From Eublepharis macularius (taxonomy: Eukaryota; Chordata; Lepidosauria; Squamata; Eublepharidae), in assembly GCF_028583425.1 (NCBI RefSeq), contig NC_072796.1:87633964-87697963 (forward strand): DNA of 64,000 bases. Reading direction: 5' to 3'. Of the stretch, positions 45,190 through 56,756 are shown one piece after another (the stretch's first letter is position 1; every line of letters begins with the position of its first letter). A model generated the notes under the pieces. It was not told where the DNA came from. It made no database searches and worked only from the letters and a program-made list of their open reading frames with translations. A program made the translations under genes and the position numbers.

Positions 45190-46390
45190 TTTTATTTATT
45201 TATTTATTTATATCTCATTTGTATTCTGCCCTCCCTGCAAGTGGGCTTAGGGCGGATAACAACCTTAAAATGATTTTAAAATGTTCCATATTAAAACATT
45301 AAAACATCATATAAAAATAGCAGCACTCTTTTGCCTGGCAGAAGCAATACAATTAGTAACCAACGATACATCAGTACAACTGGATATAGCAGCACAGTAA
45401 CAGCAGCTGAAAAACAAACAGTGGTGGGCAACTTTCACAGGGAGGACATAGATGTTACATCCTCTAGCCAGTGGAGGCCCAACTTCAGCCATGAGCCTGG
45501 CGGAAAAACTCTGTCTTACAGGCCCAGCGGAAAGATAGTAAATCCTGCCAAGCCCTTGTCTCAGTAGACAGAGCGTTCCACCAGGAAGGAGCCAGGACTG
45601 AGAAAGCTCTGGCTCTAGTCGAGGTGAGGCGGGCCTCCTTGGGGCCAGGGGCCAATAACAGTTGTTTTTCTCCCCATCGGAGGGTCCTCCGTGGCATATA
45701 CAGGGAGAGACGGTCCCTCAAGTACACTGGCCCCAGTCTGCACAAGGCCTTATAGGTCAATACCAGAACCTTGAACCTGATCCAGTACTCCACTGGCAAC
45801 TAATGCCGCTCGCGCGGTATTGGTGTAATATGCACCCTATTTGGTGCTTTCATAATGACGTGCGCTGCTGCATTTTGCACCAGCTGCAATCTCCAGGTCA
45901 GGCTCAAGGGTAGGCTCGCATAGAGTGAGTTACAGTAATCTAACCTAGAAATGACCATTGCCTGGATCACTGTAGTTAAGTCACAGGTAGACAGGTAGGG
46001 GACAAGTTGCCTGGTCTGCCGCAGGTGGAAAAAAGAAGACCCGACAACTGCTGCGACCTGTGCCTCCATTTTCATGGATGCATCCAGGATAACCCCCAGA
46101 CTCCTGACCCTCGGAACTGGCACAAGCTGTGCCCCATCGAGGGCCGGGAGCCAGAGTCCCAAACCCAGTCCCTCGTGGCTCAAGTACAGGACTTCTCTCT
46201 TTGTTGAGTTCAGTTTCAGTTGACTCTGTTTCAACTAATCAGTCACAGCTGCAAACGCATGTTCCAGGACATCTGGTGCTGAGTCGGGCCGTCCGTCCAT
46301 CATCAGATGCAGCTGGGTGTCATCTGCATATTGATGACACCCAAGCCCGAAACTTCGCACCCACTGGGCAAGAGGGCACATGTAGCATGT
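45190..46390 (-). mobile_element. L2-clade LINE 3' part, decayed
   Basis: The 3' end is the (TTTA)n at 45190-45212 (seen from the - strand as a repeated tail), followed by the GGGCTTAGGGCGG stretch common to these elements. Two - strand frames (45485-45799 and 45800-46234) carry RSLGVILDASMKMEAQV, SRLDYCNSLYASLPLSLTWRLQLVQNAA and RFKVLVLTYKALCRLGP, the C-terminal half of an L2-type ORF. 46300-46350 corresponds to the YADD region. Broken by a frameshift between the two frames; 5'-truncated near 46390. Confidence 0.75.
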
Positions 46391-47545
46391 AAAGCATTAT
46401 AATGATAGTAAACATGAAACCAAGTTTTTGAACTACAGATGAATAAAACTTGTCACTAAACTGGCTTACTACCACATGTTAAGCACTTCTTAAAAATAAA
46501 CTCTTCAAAGAAAAACCTCAATATTAAACAAATGATGCTAGGTGGGAATATTTACAAATTCATGTGTACAGAGAACCTCATGATGAGGTTGGTGTGCACA
46601 GGATTTCTGAGTCCCTTATTTCCAGAAGCAGTCACCTAGATCTTTTGACCACATACTCCAACTTTGGAAGTGAGATGTAAACTAGTGGTCACAAAAGGGA
46701 CTTTAATCATTATCATAAAATTGAACAATTGCAGAACTGTATATTTGAGACATGAGGTTCTTATAATGCATGAAATGTGTTTCTCTGTTGCTGGTTAGCC
46801 CAACTTATGAAAAAGTCCATTTACAAAGTGTACATTTTCTAAAAATTGCTTTACTGATAAATAACTGGTACAAGTGAGAAGTGCTGGGTTGTGTATAACA
46901 TAGGAATCACAATATTATCTTTCCTAAATTATGTACAGTGCCTAGCACACACAACTTCTTTTGATTAAATATTCTATCTTCAATCCATGTGCTTCTGCTA
47001 AACTTTAATAATAGTTGATTTGAAGATTATTCTTCTAGGGTTTTTAACTTATGGGCCCTTATCGCACTTATGGTTTAAATTGACATTTATGAGCATTTGC
47101 TGTGATTGCAGTGAATTCATCATGCCCCCCTTTCCACACTGTCTGAGGCAGTTTCAATTTGGCATCTTGTTTTTCATTTTAGATGGGCTTTGAAGGCTCA
47201 GTGAAGTTTCGGGCTTTTGGGGCTTTGCAATTCGTGTCACACTTTTTAAAACTTTGAGCAGGTGTAATAACTGTTACGGCTTTTTTAAAAAAATGTGCTC
47301 TGTTTTAATTTTATTTTCCCCAACAGCTGTCACCCTTCATTAATTAAGAAACCAAACTATGATCAATGAAGAAATATGAGCTTTATTTCATAAATAAAAC
47401 CCAGATGCTATGCCTTGTTAGGACATATGCATAAAGATCAACCATAGCAGAGAATCTTATATACTTTCAAAGCTAATTGTTTACAGAATAAAAGATAAAA
47501 TTGTTATACAAAGATAAATACAAAGAATCCTTCAGAATCAAATTC
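46391..47545. other. intron sequence without recognised features
   Basis: AT-rich; nothing recognised. Confidence 0.4.
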
Positions 47546-47553
47546 TTCAGGAG

Positions 47554-48204
47554 TAGAGATGAGCATGGAACAAAAAAAACCCGTACCACATGATTCGTGG
47601 TTCGTAGCATTCCACGGAACATGGAACCATGAACTTCTGACCTTTTCCCAGTTCATAGTTCGTTGTTCCGTGGCATTTCAATTGCCCTGCACCAGCTGCT
47701 GAAGCCGGTGCAGGGCATTTGAAATAGACAGCCCCTTTCTTCTGCTGCCTGGCAGCCAAAGAAAGAAGCTGTCATTTCACATCCCTCGCACTGGAACTGG
47801 TGTGGGGTCTGTGAAAAATCTTCTTTCTCCTGCTGCCAGGGCTGTCACTTTTACAGTCCCCACACTGTTCCAGCAGTGAAACTGACAACCTGACAGCCCA
47901 GGCAGCAGGAGAGAGAGGCTGCCAGTTTCAAAGACCCCACTCCAGGTCACAGCCCATCGTCTGAATCCCATGCAGGGTCTGTGAAACTGACAGCCCCTTT
48001 CTCCTGTGCAGTGGCTGTCAGTTTCACAGACCCGCGTTGGATACAGCCGATGGGCTGAAACTGGTGCGGGGTCTGTGAAACTCTGAACCCGGCCATGGAA
48101 CGGCTGGAAAAATTCATTTGTTCTGTAAACACACGTTCCCACAGAATGCGGGTTTTGGTGCAAACGAAACAGCCATTCCGTATGGAATTTTGTGCCCGTC
48201 TCTA
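47554..48204. mobile_element. non-autonomous hAT element, copy 3
   Basis: Perfect 8-bp duplication TTCAGGAG (47546-47553 and 48205-48212). Ends TAGAGATGAGCATGGAAC and, read inward, TAGAGACGGGCACAAAAT. The interior holds several partly inverted copies of a GTCTGTGAAACTGACAGCC phrase. The longest of the three copies. No transposase. Confidence 0.82.
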
Positions 48205-48212
48205 TTCAGGAG

Positions 48213-49405
48213 ACATGTCACCAAAACAGGCCTGATTGACAGGACAATAAAATATCTCTGTAATATAAACATGTTAAATATCTGGTGCCACACAGTAGTT
48301 TTGGGTATCTCCCTAAGAGACTGCTTATCCAAAGTTAATTCTTGAGTACAAAGTGAAAACAAGAAAGAAATTGTTAACATTCTCTCCTTACTATAGGGTT
48401 TCCTGACCTGCAGTTTTTAGTGTTTTAAACTGTGTCAGAAGGAATCTGCTTACAAAGAAAAGCTTTTGCCTTCTGTGTGAGAGGGCAGCTCCAGTAATGC
48501 TCATACATAGGTCTTTAGACTAGGGGGTATAAAAAAATTCCTTTACAGTAACATTGCAATGTTGGGAAGCTATTCCCCCCATTTGCTGATCCTGCTGTCC
48601 CCTGCCCACTGGAGAGGCAATTGGTGGCGGAGTTCTGGGGGAAGCATGTGCTTTTCATTCTTGTTCTACTCTCATTTTTTTAAAAGCCAAGCCTGGAAAG
48701 GGTTAAAATGCTGTTGCTTCATCCCCTCAAAGCAGCTTCTCTGCAACTTTGTTTCCAAAGGGCTGTGCAAATCCCTTGGTTTTTTTCCCTCTTTGGCAAA
48801 GCCTGAAACATGCCTGGGAGGGAGAGAAAAGCAGCCATTTAATCCTTTCCTGGCTTTTAAAGCCAGAATGAATGTGCAATAATGTTACAGTATTACAAGC
48901 TGTCACAAACCTTCGTCTAACTCAGGCTTGGGCTGACCTTCCTCTACCCTGAGGTAAAACTTCTCCTCTCTAAGCCTATGAAGCTGAATACTGGGCTGGG
49001 AAGCCTTTAGTAGCGTGGTTGGGATTTAGGTCCAACTTTCTTTCTTGTACCACCCTTCAGCAACATACAAGTGGTATGGTTACCCAGCCAAGTCCAAGTT
49101 GGGGAAAGATCAGGGGGTTGCGATTCCCTTAAACAGAAACTGGCTCACGAGGCTTGTGGAGGTTCAAAATGAAACAGAAGGTTTATTTACAAGTAGATAA
49201 AATAAGAAGGCATATAGGCAGGTGTTTAAAACTGAAGTAACTTAAATTTAATTTATTACATTTATATTCCGCCCTCCCCTTATCAGCGGGGAAGGTTTAT
49301 GAACTTAATACTTCACTGGTATGAGGCACAAAACACTTGGTATGGTTCTTAAGTTGCTAGCTTGTATGAGAGATGTTGGTGTTATCAGACTTAAAAGTAA
49401 GCTCG

Positions 49406-49407
<2 letters not shown>
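48213..49407. other. unassigned; possible LINE tail at 49240-49290
   Basis: 48830-48885 (CCATTTAATCC..., CTGGCTTTTAAAGCCAG) recurs at 53420-53455, so an old repeat is present. 49245-49290 (TTTATATTCCGCCCTCCCC) looks like an L2-type 3' end. No gene. Confidence 0.4.

Positions 49408-49445
<38 letters not shown>
49408..49445. repeat. (CA)n microsatellite
   Basis: 19 CA units. Confidence 0.95.
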
Positions 49446-49448
<3 letters not shown>

Positions 49449-49733
49449 CATGACTTCCCCTTTTCTGCAGACCTTAGGGTACTTCATTGAGTCAATCCCT
49501 TCCAAGATACTGGGCAGGCATTATGTCCCAGCTACAACCCTGTTCCTGTGGCTGAAGGGGAGATTCCTTTCTACCCAGACTCCAACTCCCTTCACTCATC
49601 AGTTTACTCCAACTCTCCATCCCTCCCTCTGGTAGCACCAACTGTCATCTCAACATTCCAACACCAACTTCCATTTCAGGCTAGCTACAAAGGGGGGGGG
49701 GCATGTCAATCATCCTCCCCTCTTTGCTGCCCG

Positions 49734-49750
49734 GCAATCCCAGCATTTGA
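49734..49750 (+). repeat. target-site duplication of the L1, left copy
   Basis: GCAATCCCAGCATTTGA, identical to 53325-53341. Confidence 0.9.
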
Positions 49751-52700
49751 TTATAAATTTTTTTTTATTGGATGGGTTTACAATCATAAACATAAAAATC
49801 GTTATCATTTTCCACCCCATTGCATTTTCCCCATCCTTCCCCCCCCCTTTTCTGGTGACTTCCAGCAGTTTTCCATACCCAACTTAAACTAAAGAATATA
49901 TCATATAAATTCTTAAAGTCTATAATATATATCTATGTTATACATACTAATCTAATCTATTTACTTATCTTAACTATCTACGCTTAATATACTACTTCTC
50001 TTAATTAAAAGTATAAAACTTATATAAGTATATAGTAAGTACATATACTAACTAAAAAAAAGATACATATATATGTGTAATATACTATTCCTTAAATACA
50101 TATTATCTATATTTTAGATCTGATCTTTCTATTACATCACTAAAATATCATATATACTCCCTATAAGCTATTCAACCTTATTATTCAATCTCATACTTTC
50201 CCCTATGAATATACTATCTTACTCTTACCCCTTTAATACTATAATACTATAACTCTATACTAATCCATTAGAATACAGTAAAATATACCCCCTTTTGACC
50301 TTAAGTAAGTTTCTATCTCCCCTTTAATTTTCCAAAGACCACAATTTCCCCTTCATGTCCCACTTTTTCTCCACATATTTCTTAAATTTTTCCCAACTTG
50401 ATGTATAGTCCAATTCTTCTTGTTCTTTCAATTTCCTTGTTAATTTGTCCATTTCTGCCATATTCAGAACTTTCAAAATTCAGTCTTCCATAGATGGTAT
50501 CTCCTGAGTCTTCCACAACTGTGCATAACACATTCTGGCCGCCGTGATCATATAAAACACCATAACTCTGTCCATTTTATCAAAATCTTCTAGGTTCATG
50601 CATAATAACAGCAATTCTGGGGTTTTATTTATATTCCTTTGTAAAATATCTGACATAACTTTTACTATATCCCCCCAGAACTGCCTTGCCTTATCACAAG
50701 TCCATCACATATGATAGAATGAACCTTCATGCTGTTTACATTTCCAACATTTATCAGACATCTGACTATTACCATTGGCCAACTTCTTCGGTGTTAAATA
50801 CCATCTATACATCATTTTATAAACATTTTCTCGCACTGTGGTACATGCTGAAATTTTAACTGTATTTTTCCATACCTTTCCCCAAGCTTCCATTGGAATT
50901 TCCCTATTACAGTTTATTGCCCATTTAACCATCTGAACTTTAACGACCTCCTCCTCTGTAAACCATTTCAATAATATCTTATATATTTTAGAAATTATTT
51001 TCTTCCCCCCCTGAAGCAAACAATTCTCAATCTCAGAGTTTTGTAATCTAAAACCATTTCTCCTTTTGTCTTTCTCATACAAGTCTTTTATCTGCATATA
51101 TTGAAACCATCCATATTGAAATGGCAATTCATCATTGCCTTTGAGCAAATAGTTGTTCTGCTTTATCTCAAGAATCTCTTTATATGTCAACTAATCTTCC
51201 CCTGCATATTCTGTTCTTGGGTTTACTACTTCCGCAGGGATAATCCACATTGGTATAGTCTCTTCCATATATTTCTTGTATTTAGCCCATACGACAAACA
51301 AACTTCTTCTTATATAATGATGTAGAAACATAGAATCTGCTTTTACTTTATCATACCATAGATATGCATGCCATCCAAATAATTTATTGTATCCTTCCAA
51401 TGCTAATAACTTAAAATGCTTCAGTGACAACCATTCCCTTAACCAGTCCAAACATACCGCATCATGGTATAGTTTAAAATTTGGCAATTGTAAACCTCCT
51501 CTTTCTTTTGCATCATAAAGTACTTTCATTTTAACTCTGGGTTTCTTTCCAGCCCAAACAAAGTTTAACATCATTCTCTGCCACTTTTCAAATTGTTTAC
51601 TATCCTTAACAACAGGTATTGTCTGTAGTAGAAACATCATTCTTGGAAGTACATTCATCTTAATTAACCATGACCATGACCTAACCTAACCATGACAAGT
51701 TCATTTTGTTCCATCTAATCATATCTTTATCTATTTGTTGCCATAACTTGTCATAGTTATTCTTATATAAGTCAATATTTTTTGATGTCACTTCCACTCC
51801 CAAGTATTTAACTTTGTTCACTACTTCACATTCCACCTTTTCCATCAACTCCTTTTGTTGTTGTTTAGTCATATTTTTGCACAGTATTTTGGACTTCACC
51901 TTATTTATTACAAATCCCGCTAAATCTCCAAAATCTTTCATTTTCTTCATCAATTTTGGCATGCACTTTATTGGATCCTCCACTATCACCATTATATCAT
52001 CGGCAAAAGCTCTCACTTTATATTCAAATCCTTTTGTCCTCAGTCCTCTTATTGAATTATCTTCTCTTATTTGCCTAAGTAAAATCTCCAATACCATTAC
52101 AAACAGAAGTGGGGAAAGCGGACACCCTTGTCTTGTTCCTTTTCTTATGTCCAACTTTTTTGTCACATCCGAATTAACAATTATATTTGCAGATTGATTT
52201 TTATATATTGCCTTTATTGCTTGTATAAATTTCTCTCCCAACTGCATCTTCTCCATTGTTGCAAACATAAAATCCCAGTTCAAATTGTCGAACGCTTTCT
52301 CCGCATCCACAAAGAAAAAGCCAACCTGCTTCCCTGGATTTTTATCATAATACTCAATGGCATTCAGCAACACTCGTAAATTATTTTTTATTTGCCTTTC
52401 CGGTAAAAAGCCAGCTTGGTCTTCATCTATAAATTCCACTAACCAGACCTTAAGTCTTTCCGCTAATATCTTAGCAAATATTTTATAGTCATTATTAGTT
52501 AAAGATATTGGTCTATAATTCTTAACATTACTTAGGTCTAATGTCTCCTTCAGTATCAGTGTAATATTAGCCTCATTCCATGTATCTGGCATCTCTGCCC
52601 CCTCCAATATCTCATTCATCAATTTTTGCATCAGTTGTTTCAATTCCTCCATCATCACTTTATAGAATTTTGCTGTAATTCCATCCGGTCCCAGAGCTTT

Positions 52701-53324
52701 ACCAACTGTAGTAGCTTGTATTGCTAGTACCACTTCCATTGTTGTTATCTCAGCACTAAGCTTCTCTTTCAACTTCTCCGGCACCTTAGGTAAATCAATC
52801 ATGTCAAAATAGTCTCTTTTCATAGTCCACTGTTTTTTTCTGATATAGTTTGGCATAATACTTATAGAATGCTCTCTCAATCAGTCCTTGATCATATAAT
52901 TCCTTCCCCTCTTCCATTATTTTACTTATTGTTCTTATTGTCGAGGTGCTTAGAAAAGAAACGAAGTTCTTTATTCAGTGTAATGTGGATAAAGGGGTGT
53001 CAACGCATATGGTTTGGGACACATATAAAGCAGTAATTAGAGGTGTGTTGATGGACTTAAATGGTAGAGATGAGAAGAGAAAAGAAGTAAAACTAAAAGA
53101 GATTCAGGAAAAATTATCCAAGTAGAACAGCAATTGAAAAAGAGGCCAGGTAAAAAGAAATTGTTGTATGAAATAAAGTTATTGCAAGAACAAATCAGGG
53201 TTATGGAAAATAAAGAAGTGGAGTGGGAGTTGAAGAAAATGAAGCAAAAATCATTTGAAGGAGCTAATAAACCAGGGAGATATTTGGCGTGGCAATTGAA
53301 GAAAAAGAGAGAGAGAGAAAAAGA
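49751..53324 (-). mobile_element. LINE-1 insertion with 5' inversion (twin priming)
   Basis: Bounded by identical 17-bp repeats. The 3' end is on the left, with an A-rich tail (complement of TTATAAATTTTTTTTTATTGG from 49751). 49751 to about 52940 is L1 3' UTR and ORF2 on the - strand. From about 52943 to 53324 the ORF2 segment just upstream lies on the + strand (MVWDTYKAVIRG, ENKEVEWELKKMK and ANKPGRYLAWQLKKK blocks). The inverted piece ends in the protein where the - strand piece begins (REREKE then TIRTISK), with only a small loss. This is the classic product of twin priming during L1 integration. The endonuclease domain, ORF1 and 5' UTR are missing. Confidence 0.9.
50330..52940 (-). pseudogene. 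L1 ORF2 reverse transcriptase and C-terminal domain, broken
   Basis: The open part 51681-52880 (399 codons) holds the RT: NYRPISLTNNDYKIFAKILA, GFFFVDAEKAFD (motif A), RQGCPLSPLLF (motif B) and the catalytic FADD box. A frameshift or small duplication at about 51659-51680 (near CCATGACCATGACC) separates it from the thumb region (51191-51658, MNVLPRMMFLLQTIPVV). A third piece (50705-51190) holds the C-terminal Cys-rich segment (CWKCKQHEGSFYHM), decaying towards 50330. ORF2p supplies endonuclease and RT for L1 mobility; this copy cannot. Confidence 0.88.
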
Positions 53325-53341
53325 GCAATCCCAGCATTTGA
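53325..53341 (+). repeat. target-site duplication of the L1, right copy
   Basis: Identical to 49734-49750. Confidence 0.9.
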
Positions 53342-53531
53342 AGCTGAGTCCGTCACACAACCCATTCTTGTCTTTTGGGGAGGGGGGGAAGAGTGTGCAT
53401 ACTCCAAGGGAGGAAGAGAGCCATTTAACCCTTTTCCTGGCTTTTAAAGCCAGCAGGGAATAAGCAGCAACATGTTCCTGGCTTTGAAAAAAAATAAAAG
53501 ACTGCTTGCATACTTGGAAGGAAGCCAATGG

Positions 53532-53777
53532 AGAAGAGCCAGTTTGGTGTAGTGGTTAAGCATCTGGAACTCTAATCTAGAGTACTGGGTTTGATTCCCC
53601 GCTCCTCCACTTGAAGCCAGCTGGGTGACCTTGGGTCAGTCACAGCTTCTAGGAGCTCTCTCAGCACCACCCACCTCACAGGGTGTTTGTTGTGAGGATA
53701 ATAACATTATTTGTAAACCGCTCCATTGTCCTGAAGGGTGGTATATAAATTGAATGTTATTATTACTATTATTATGA
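53532..53777 (+). mobile_element. tRNA-derived SINE (Sauria/Squam type), well preserved
   Basis: GAGCCAGTTTGGTGTAGTGGTTAAG includes the A box, GGGTTTGATTCCCC the B box of the pol III promoter. The body has GGTGACCTTGGGTCAGTCAC and CACCTCACAGGGTG. The 3' part (GTCCTGAAGGGTGGTATATAAATTG) is the tail these SINEs share with a Bov-B LINE, which mobilises them, ending in ATT-type repeats. It is the best preserved SINE in the window and the strongest hint of a squamate genome. Confidence 0.85.
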
Positions 53778-54507
53778 CCCTTACCTTGCTTTACTGATAA
53801 AAATGGCAGAAAAGGTGTTCAAAATGCTGAGGAGGGTGGGAGTTATTAATTCTGCACAGACTAATTGGCTCCCGGGGAAAAGGAGAGAGGGGAGAAGAGA
53901 AGCATAAGGGGAGTATAGAGTTCACACTGACATTAATCGGGCCAGATGTGACTTGGCAGCAGCTTCAAAATAACATTGCAGTATGTCTGCAGGGGAAAAA
54001 TTGGGGATACTGAGGACAAACATCTGTACTGCATCCCATGACTACCTTGCAAGTGTGAAACTCCTGCAAACATGGGAAGCAGAACAGTTACTGAAACACT
54101 TTAAAGTCCCAGTGTGAAAAGGATCGTGGTCATTTTATGGAGAGTAAATACAATATTGTTCATTCGTTGTTGCATAGGATCTAAGAATTTTCCCTCTACA
54201 TAGAACTTCCCTTCATATGTGACATTGATGCTTTTTTTGGCATTCAAAACAAAATACGTTATTCTTGGCAAAGTGTAGTTTTTCTTCCACCAACTAGTGC
54301 TACCTTTGCTGTTATGACTACTTTGTGAAAGATGGTTTCATAAGTACCACAGGCATTGAGTGGTGGTGAACTAATGCAGATTTCTCACCTGATTTGACAA
54401 TTCTACTTTCCTTGTCCCAGAGAGGATTTTAGCCTCAGATTGTAATTTTAGACTAGAGATTTTCTGGGAGGATAAACTTGGATCATATTCATCAGAGAAA
54501 TCTGGAG
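53778..54507. other. intron sequence without recognised features
   Basis: No gene or repeat that I can support. Confidence 0.4.
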
Positions 54508-54717
54508 ACTGGGAGCCAAGCTACAAGTGACGCCTTACACAGGTTGGCCACTTGTCAGCTTACGTCAAGTTTTGATGGGAAATGTAGGTGTCCTGGTTTT
54601 ACAGCTTGTCTCTCCATTACAGCTGCAAGACCAGGATGCCTACATTTCCCATCAAAACTTGAGGGAAGCTGACAAGTGTCCAACCTGTGTCAGGCATCAC
54701 TTGTAGCTTGGCTCTGG
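54508..54717. mobile_element. foldback MITE-like element
   Basis: The left arm (54508 to about 54604) and the right arm (about 54619-54717) are inverted copies at roughly 85-90 percent, sharing GAGCCAAGCTACAAGTGA, CACAGGTTGG, CACTTGTCAGCTT and CAAGTTTTGATGGGAAATGT. I could not find a clear target duplication. No coding capacity. Confidence 0.7.
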
Positions 54718-55500
54718 GTCTCAACATCTGTTATATGTTACATGAGAGGTGAGTTGGGATATTTTTTTCTTATGCTCACCAATGGCATTTTGTCATTTGA
54801 TTTTGGTCTTTTAAATTGGTGGGTGAGTGAGTACTCCTCTGTCAGTCTCCCTCTCAATTTTATCTGAGGCTATGTACCCTTTGCACCAATTTTAATAAAG
54901 TGAAAGAGCAACATGACACAACTAATAGGAAAAGATAAGACTTGGTATAGAATGGAAGGGTTGGTGGTAGGAGATAATGCAGAAAAGTTGAGGCGGGGAA
55001 ATCTTTCCTGTTTCAGAGTCATCGATACAATTATCTACCATCTACCATTCACAATTGCTCAGGGCATATTATCATAGTAGTTAAATCTCCATGAGTGAAC
55101 CCTTAAGCTTCTTCAGACTCTCTGGGGAAATGCTTGAGAAAAATAAGACTCTAGAAAGAGAGTTAAATGTATCTTTCCCTCTCAGATAAAATAATATGTA
55201 ACAGCTGCCAATGATATGGTTATAAAAAGCAAATTTAGAATATTGATAGCTGGACCAGTATGTCAGATATAAACTTATCCATAGTGCAGAAAATTTTACA
55301 GAAGAACTAGTGGTGAGTTAATTCCTCTTGGATCCTTTGGAGATGGGATTTTGTAAATAAATTAATGTAAAATTGGAAAATGGGTATTTTTTTGCATTCA
55401 AAAATTTGGAAACCTCAGTTGGAACCAGCTAACCATAGAATAATTATAGAAAGCTCTACTACATTCTATTTTTGGTTGTAAAAACAATTTGTGATAAAAA
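54718..55500. other. intron sequence without recognised features
   Basis: AT-rich; nothing recognised. Confidence 0.4.
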
Positions 55501-55505
55501 CCTCC

Positions 55506-56431
55506 TGTCCGGAGTCAGCAGCCCAGCTCTCAGACTTGCCGGGAGGCAGCGGTGGGGGGCAGCCGGGAGACAGCAGTTCAACCTCCCTGGCTGGCAAACA
55601 GAGCCAGAACCTGCCTGTGCTAGGGGGAAGGGATGAAGTTCCAAAGCCTCAGAAGGCTAGAGGGGGCAAGGGGAGGCCAGCTAGTCCCACCCTCCAGGGA
55701 GAGGACAGGGGGCTAGGCAAAGCAGAGGAAGGGGGCAAGGACAGCAGGATTAGGGACCCAACAGTCGCCCAAACAGAGCTCTTACCTGAAGAGAAGGAGC
55801 AGCAGCCCCAACAGCTCAGGACCACACCCAAGCCTATGCCCCAGCTAGAGAACAGTAACCTGGCTCAGGAGGTGCTAAGAGCCAAGCCCCTCCAGGTGGA
55901 GCCACTGAAGGCACTCTACTGGAAATGCTGGGCAACCAGCCAAGAGGCCACAGCTGGACCCACCTTCAGCAATCAGCTCAGCCAAAGAGGCCTGGCAGCC
56001 AGCCAACAAGATGCAGCTGTTGCTGACCTACACAGCCAAGCCAGTTACCCCAGCTGTGGCAGTTTAACACAGCCCAGGCCAGTGCTGGGAGGCCAAGGAG
56101 GGCAGGGCGGGGAGAGAAGGCCCTATAAAGGATGGCTCAGCAGAGCACTGGGGTGGTGGGTGTGAGTAAGGAGTGATGGTGTGGAGGTGGAGCAGAGCAA
56201 TGTGAGAACAGAGGCTTGGAGGAGAGTTCTTGGAGGAGGAGATGGCAGAGGTTGCAGAGGGTGAGCAGACCAGGTTGAGCAGGCCAGCGAGTGGACTGAG
56301 TGGAAGTCTGGGTGAGGTATACTGCCCCTCCTTCCATAGAGGAGGGTCCTGCAGCATCCCTGGCACCCCTCTGATGTCAGGACCAGCCCAGCTGGCACCC
56401 CGCCCAGCGGCAGCAATGGCTAGTGCTGACA
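55506..56431 (+). mobile_element. solo LTR, copy 2
   Basis: 926 bp with TGTCCGG...GCTGACA ends (TGTC/GACA inverted) and a 5-bp duplication CCTCC (55501-55505 and 56432-56436). GC-rich in AT-rich surroundings. A TATA-like CTATAAAG lies at 56123-56130, followed by GTGAGTAAGGAGT, which resembles the region after the TATA box in the LTR at 30014-30786 (GAGAGTAAGGAGT on its - strand). A 224-codon frame (55491-56165) is Gln/Gly/Pro-rich and starts outside the LTR, so I do not call it a gene. No internal retroviral region remains. Confidence 0.6.
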
Positions 56432-56436
56432 CCTCC

Positions 56437-56756
56437 TACTGGGAGTGATATAAACTAAGGAGACTTTCCCTAAGTACCAGGTGATAAATATCAACAATAA
56501 AATCAATTATACATGATGTGCATAGCCAAGGGTATCCGGGGTTTCTCCAGGTTCTGTGATCCACCTTTTTGGAATGAATGATTGATGAATGACAGTATCG
56601 GGGTCCTCTAAGGTTTATTTGAAATTTGATTCGCCAAGGAACTGAAATAATACCATACAGCAGAAGAATACACTCATCCTTTTGGACTTGAATATCTTTG
56701 ACAGGAGGACCTAGTCCTGCTCAAGTTTGATATGCTTGTGTTGTACCAATGGAGTA
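56437..56756. other. intron sequence between LTR and CR1
   Basis: Nothing recognised. Confidence 0.4.

Noticed and set aside
53532..53610. Functional tRNA gene
   Set aside because: A and B boxes are present but no cloverleaf closes; the sequence continues as a SINE body.
55491..56165. 224-codon + strand frame as a gene
   Set aside because: Starts outside and runs into a solo LTR; low-complexity composition explains the lack of stops.
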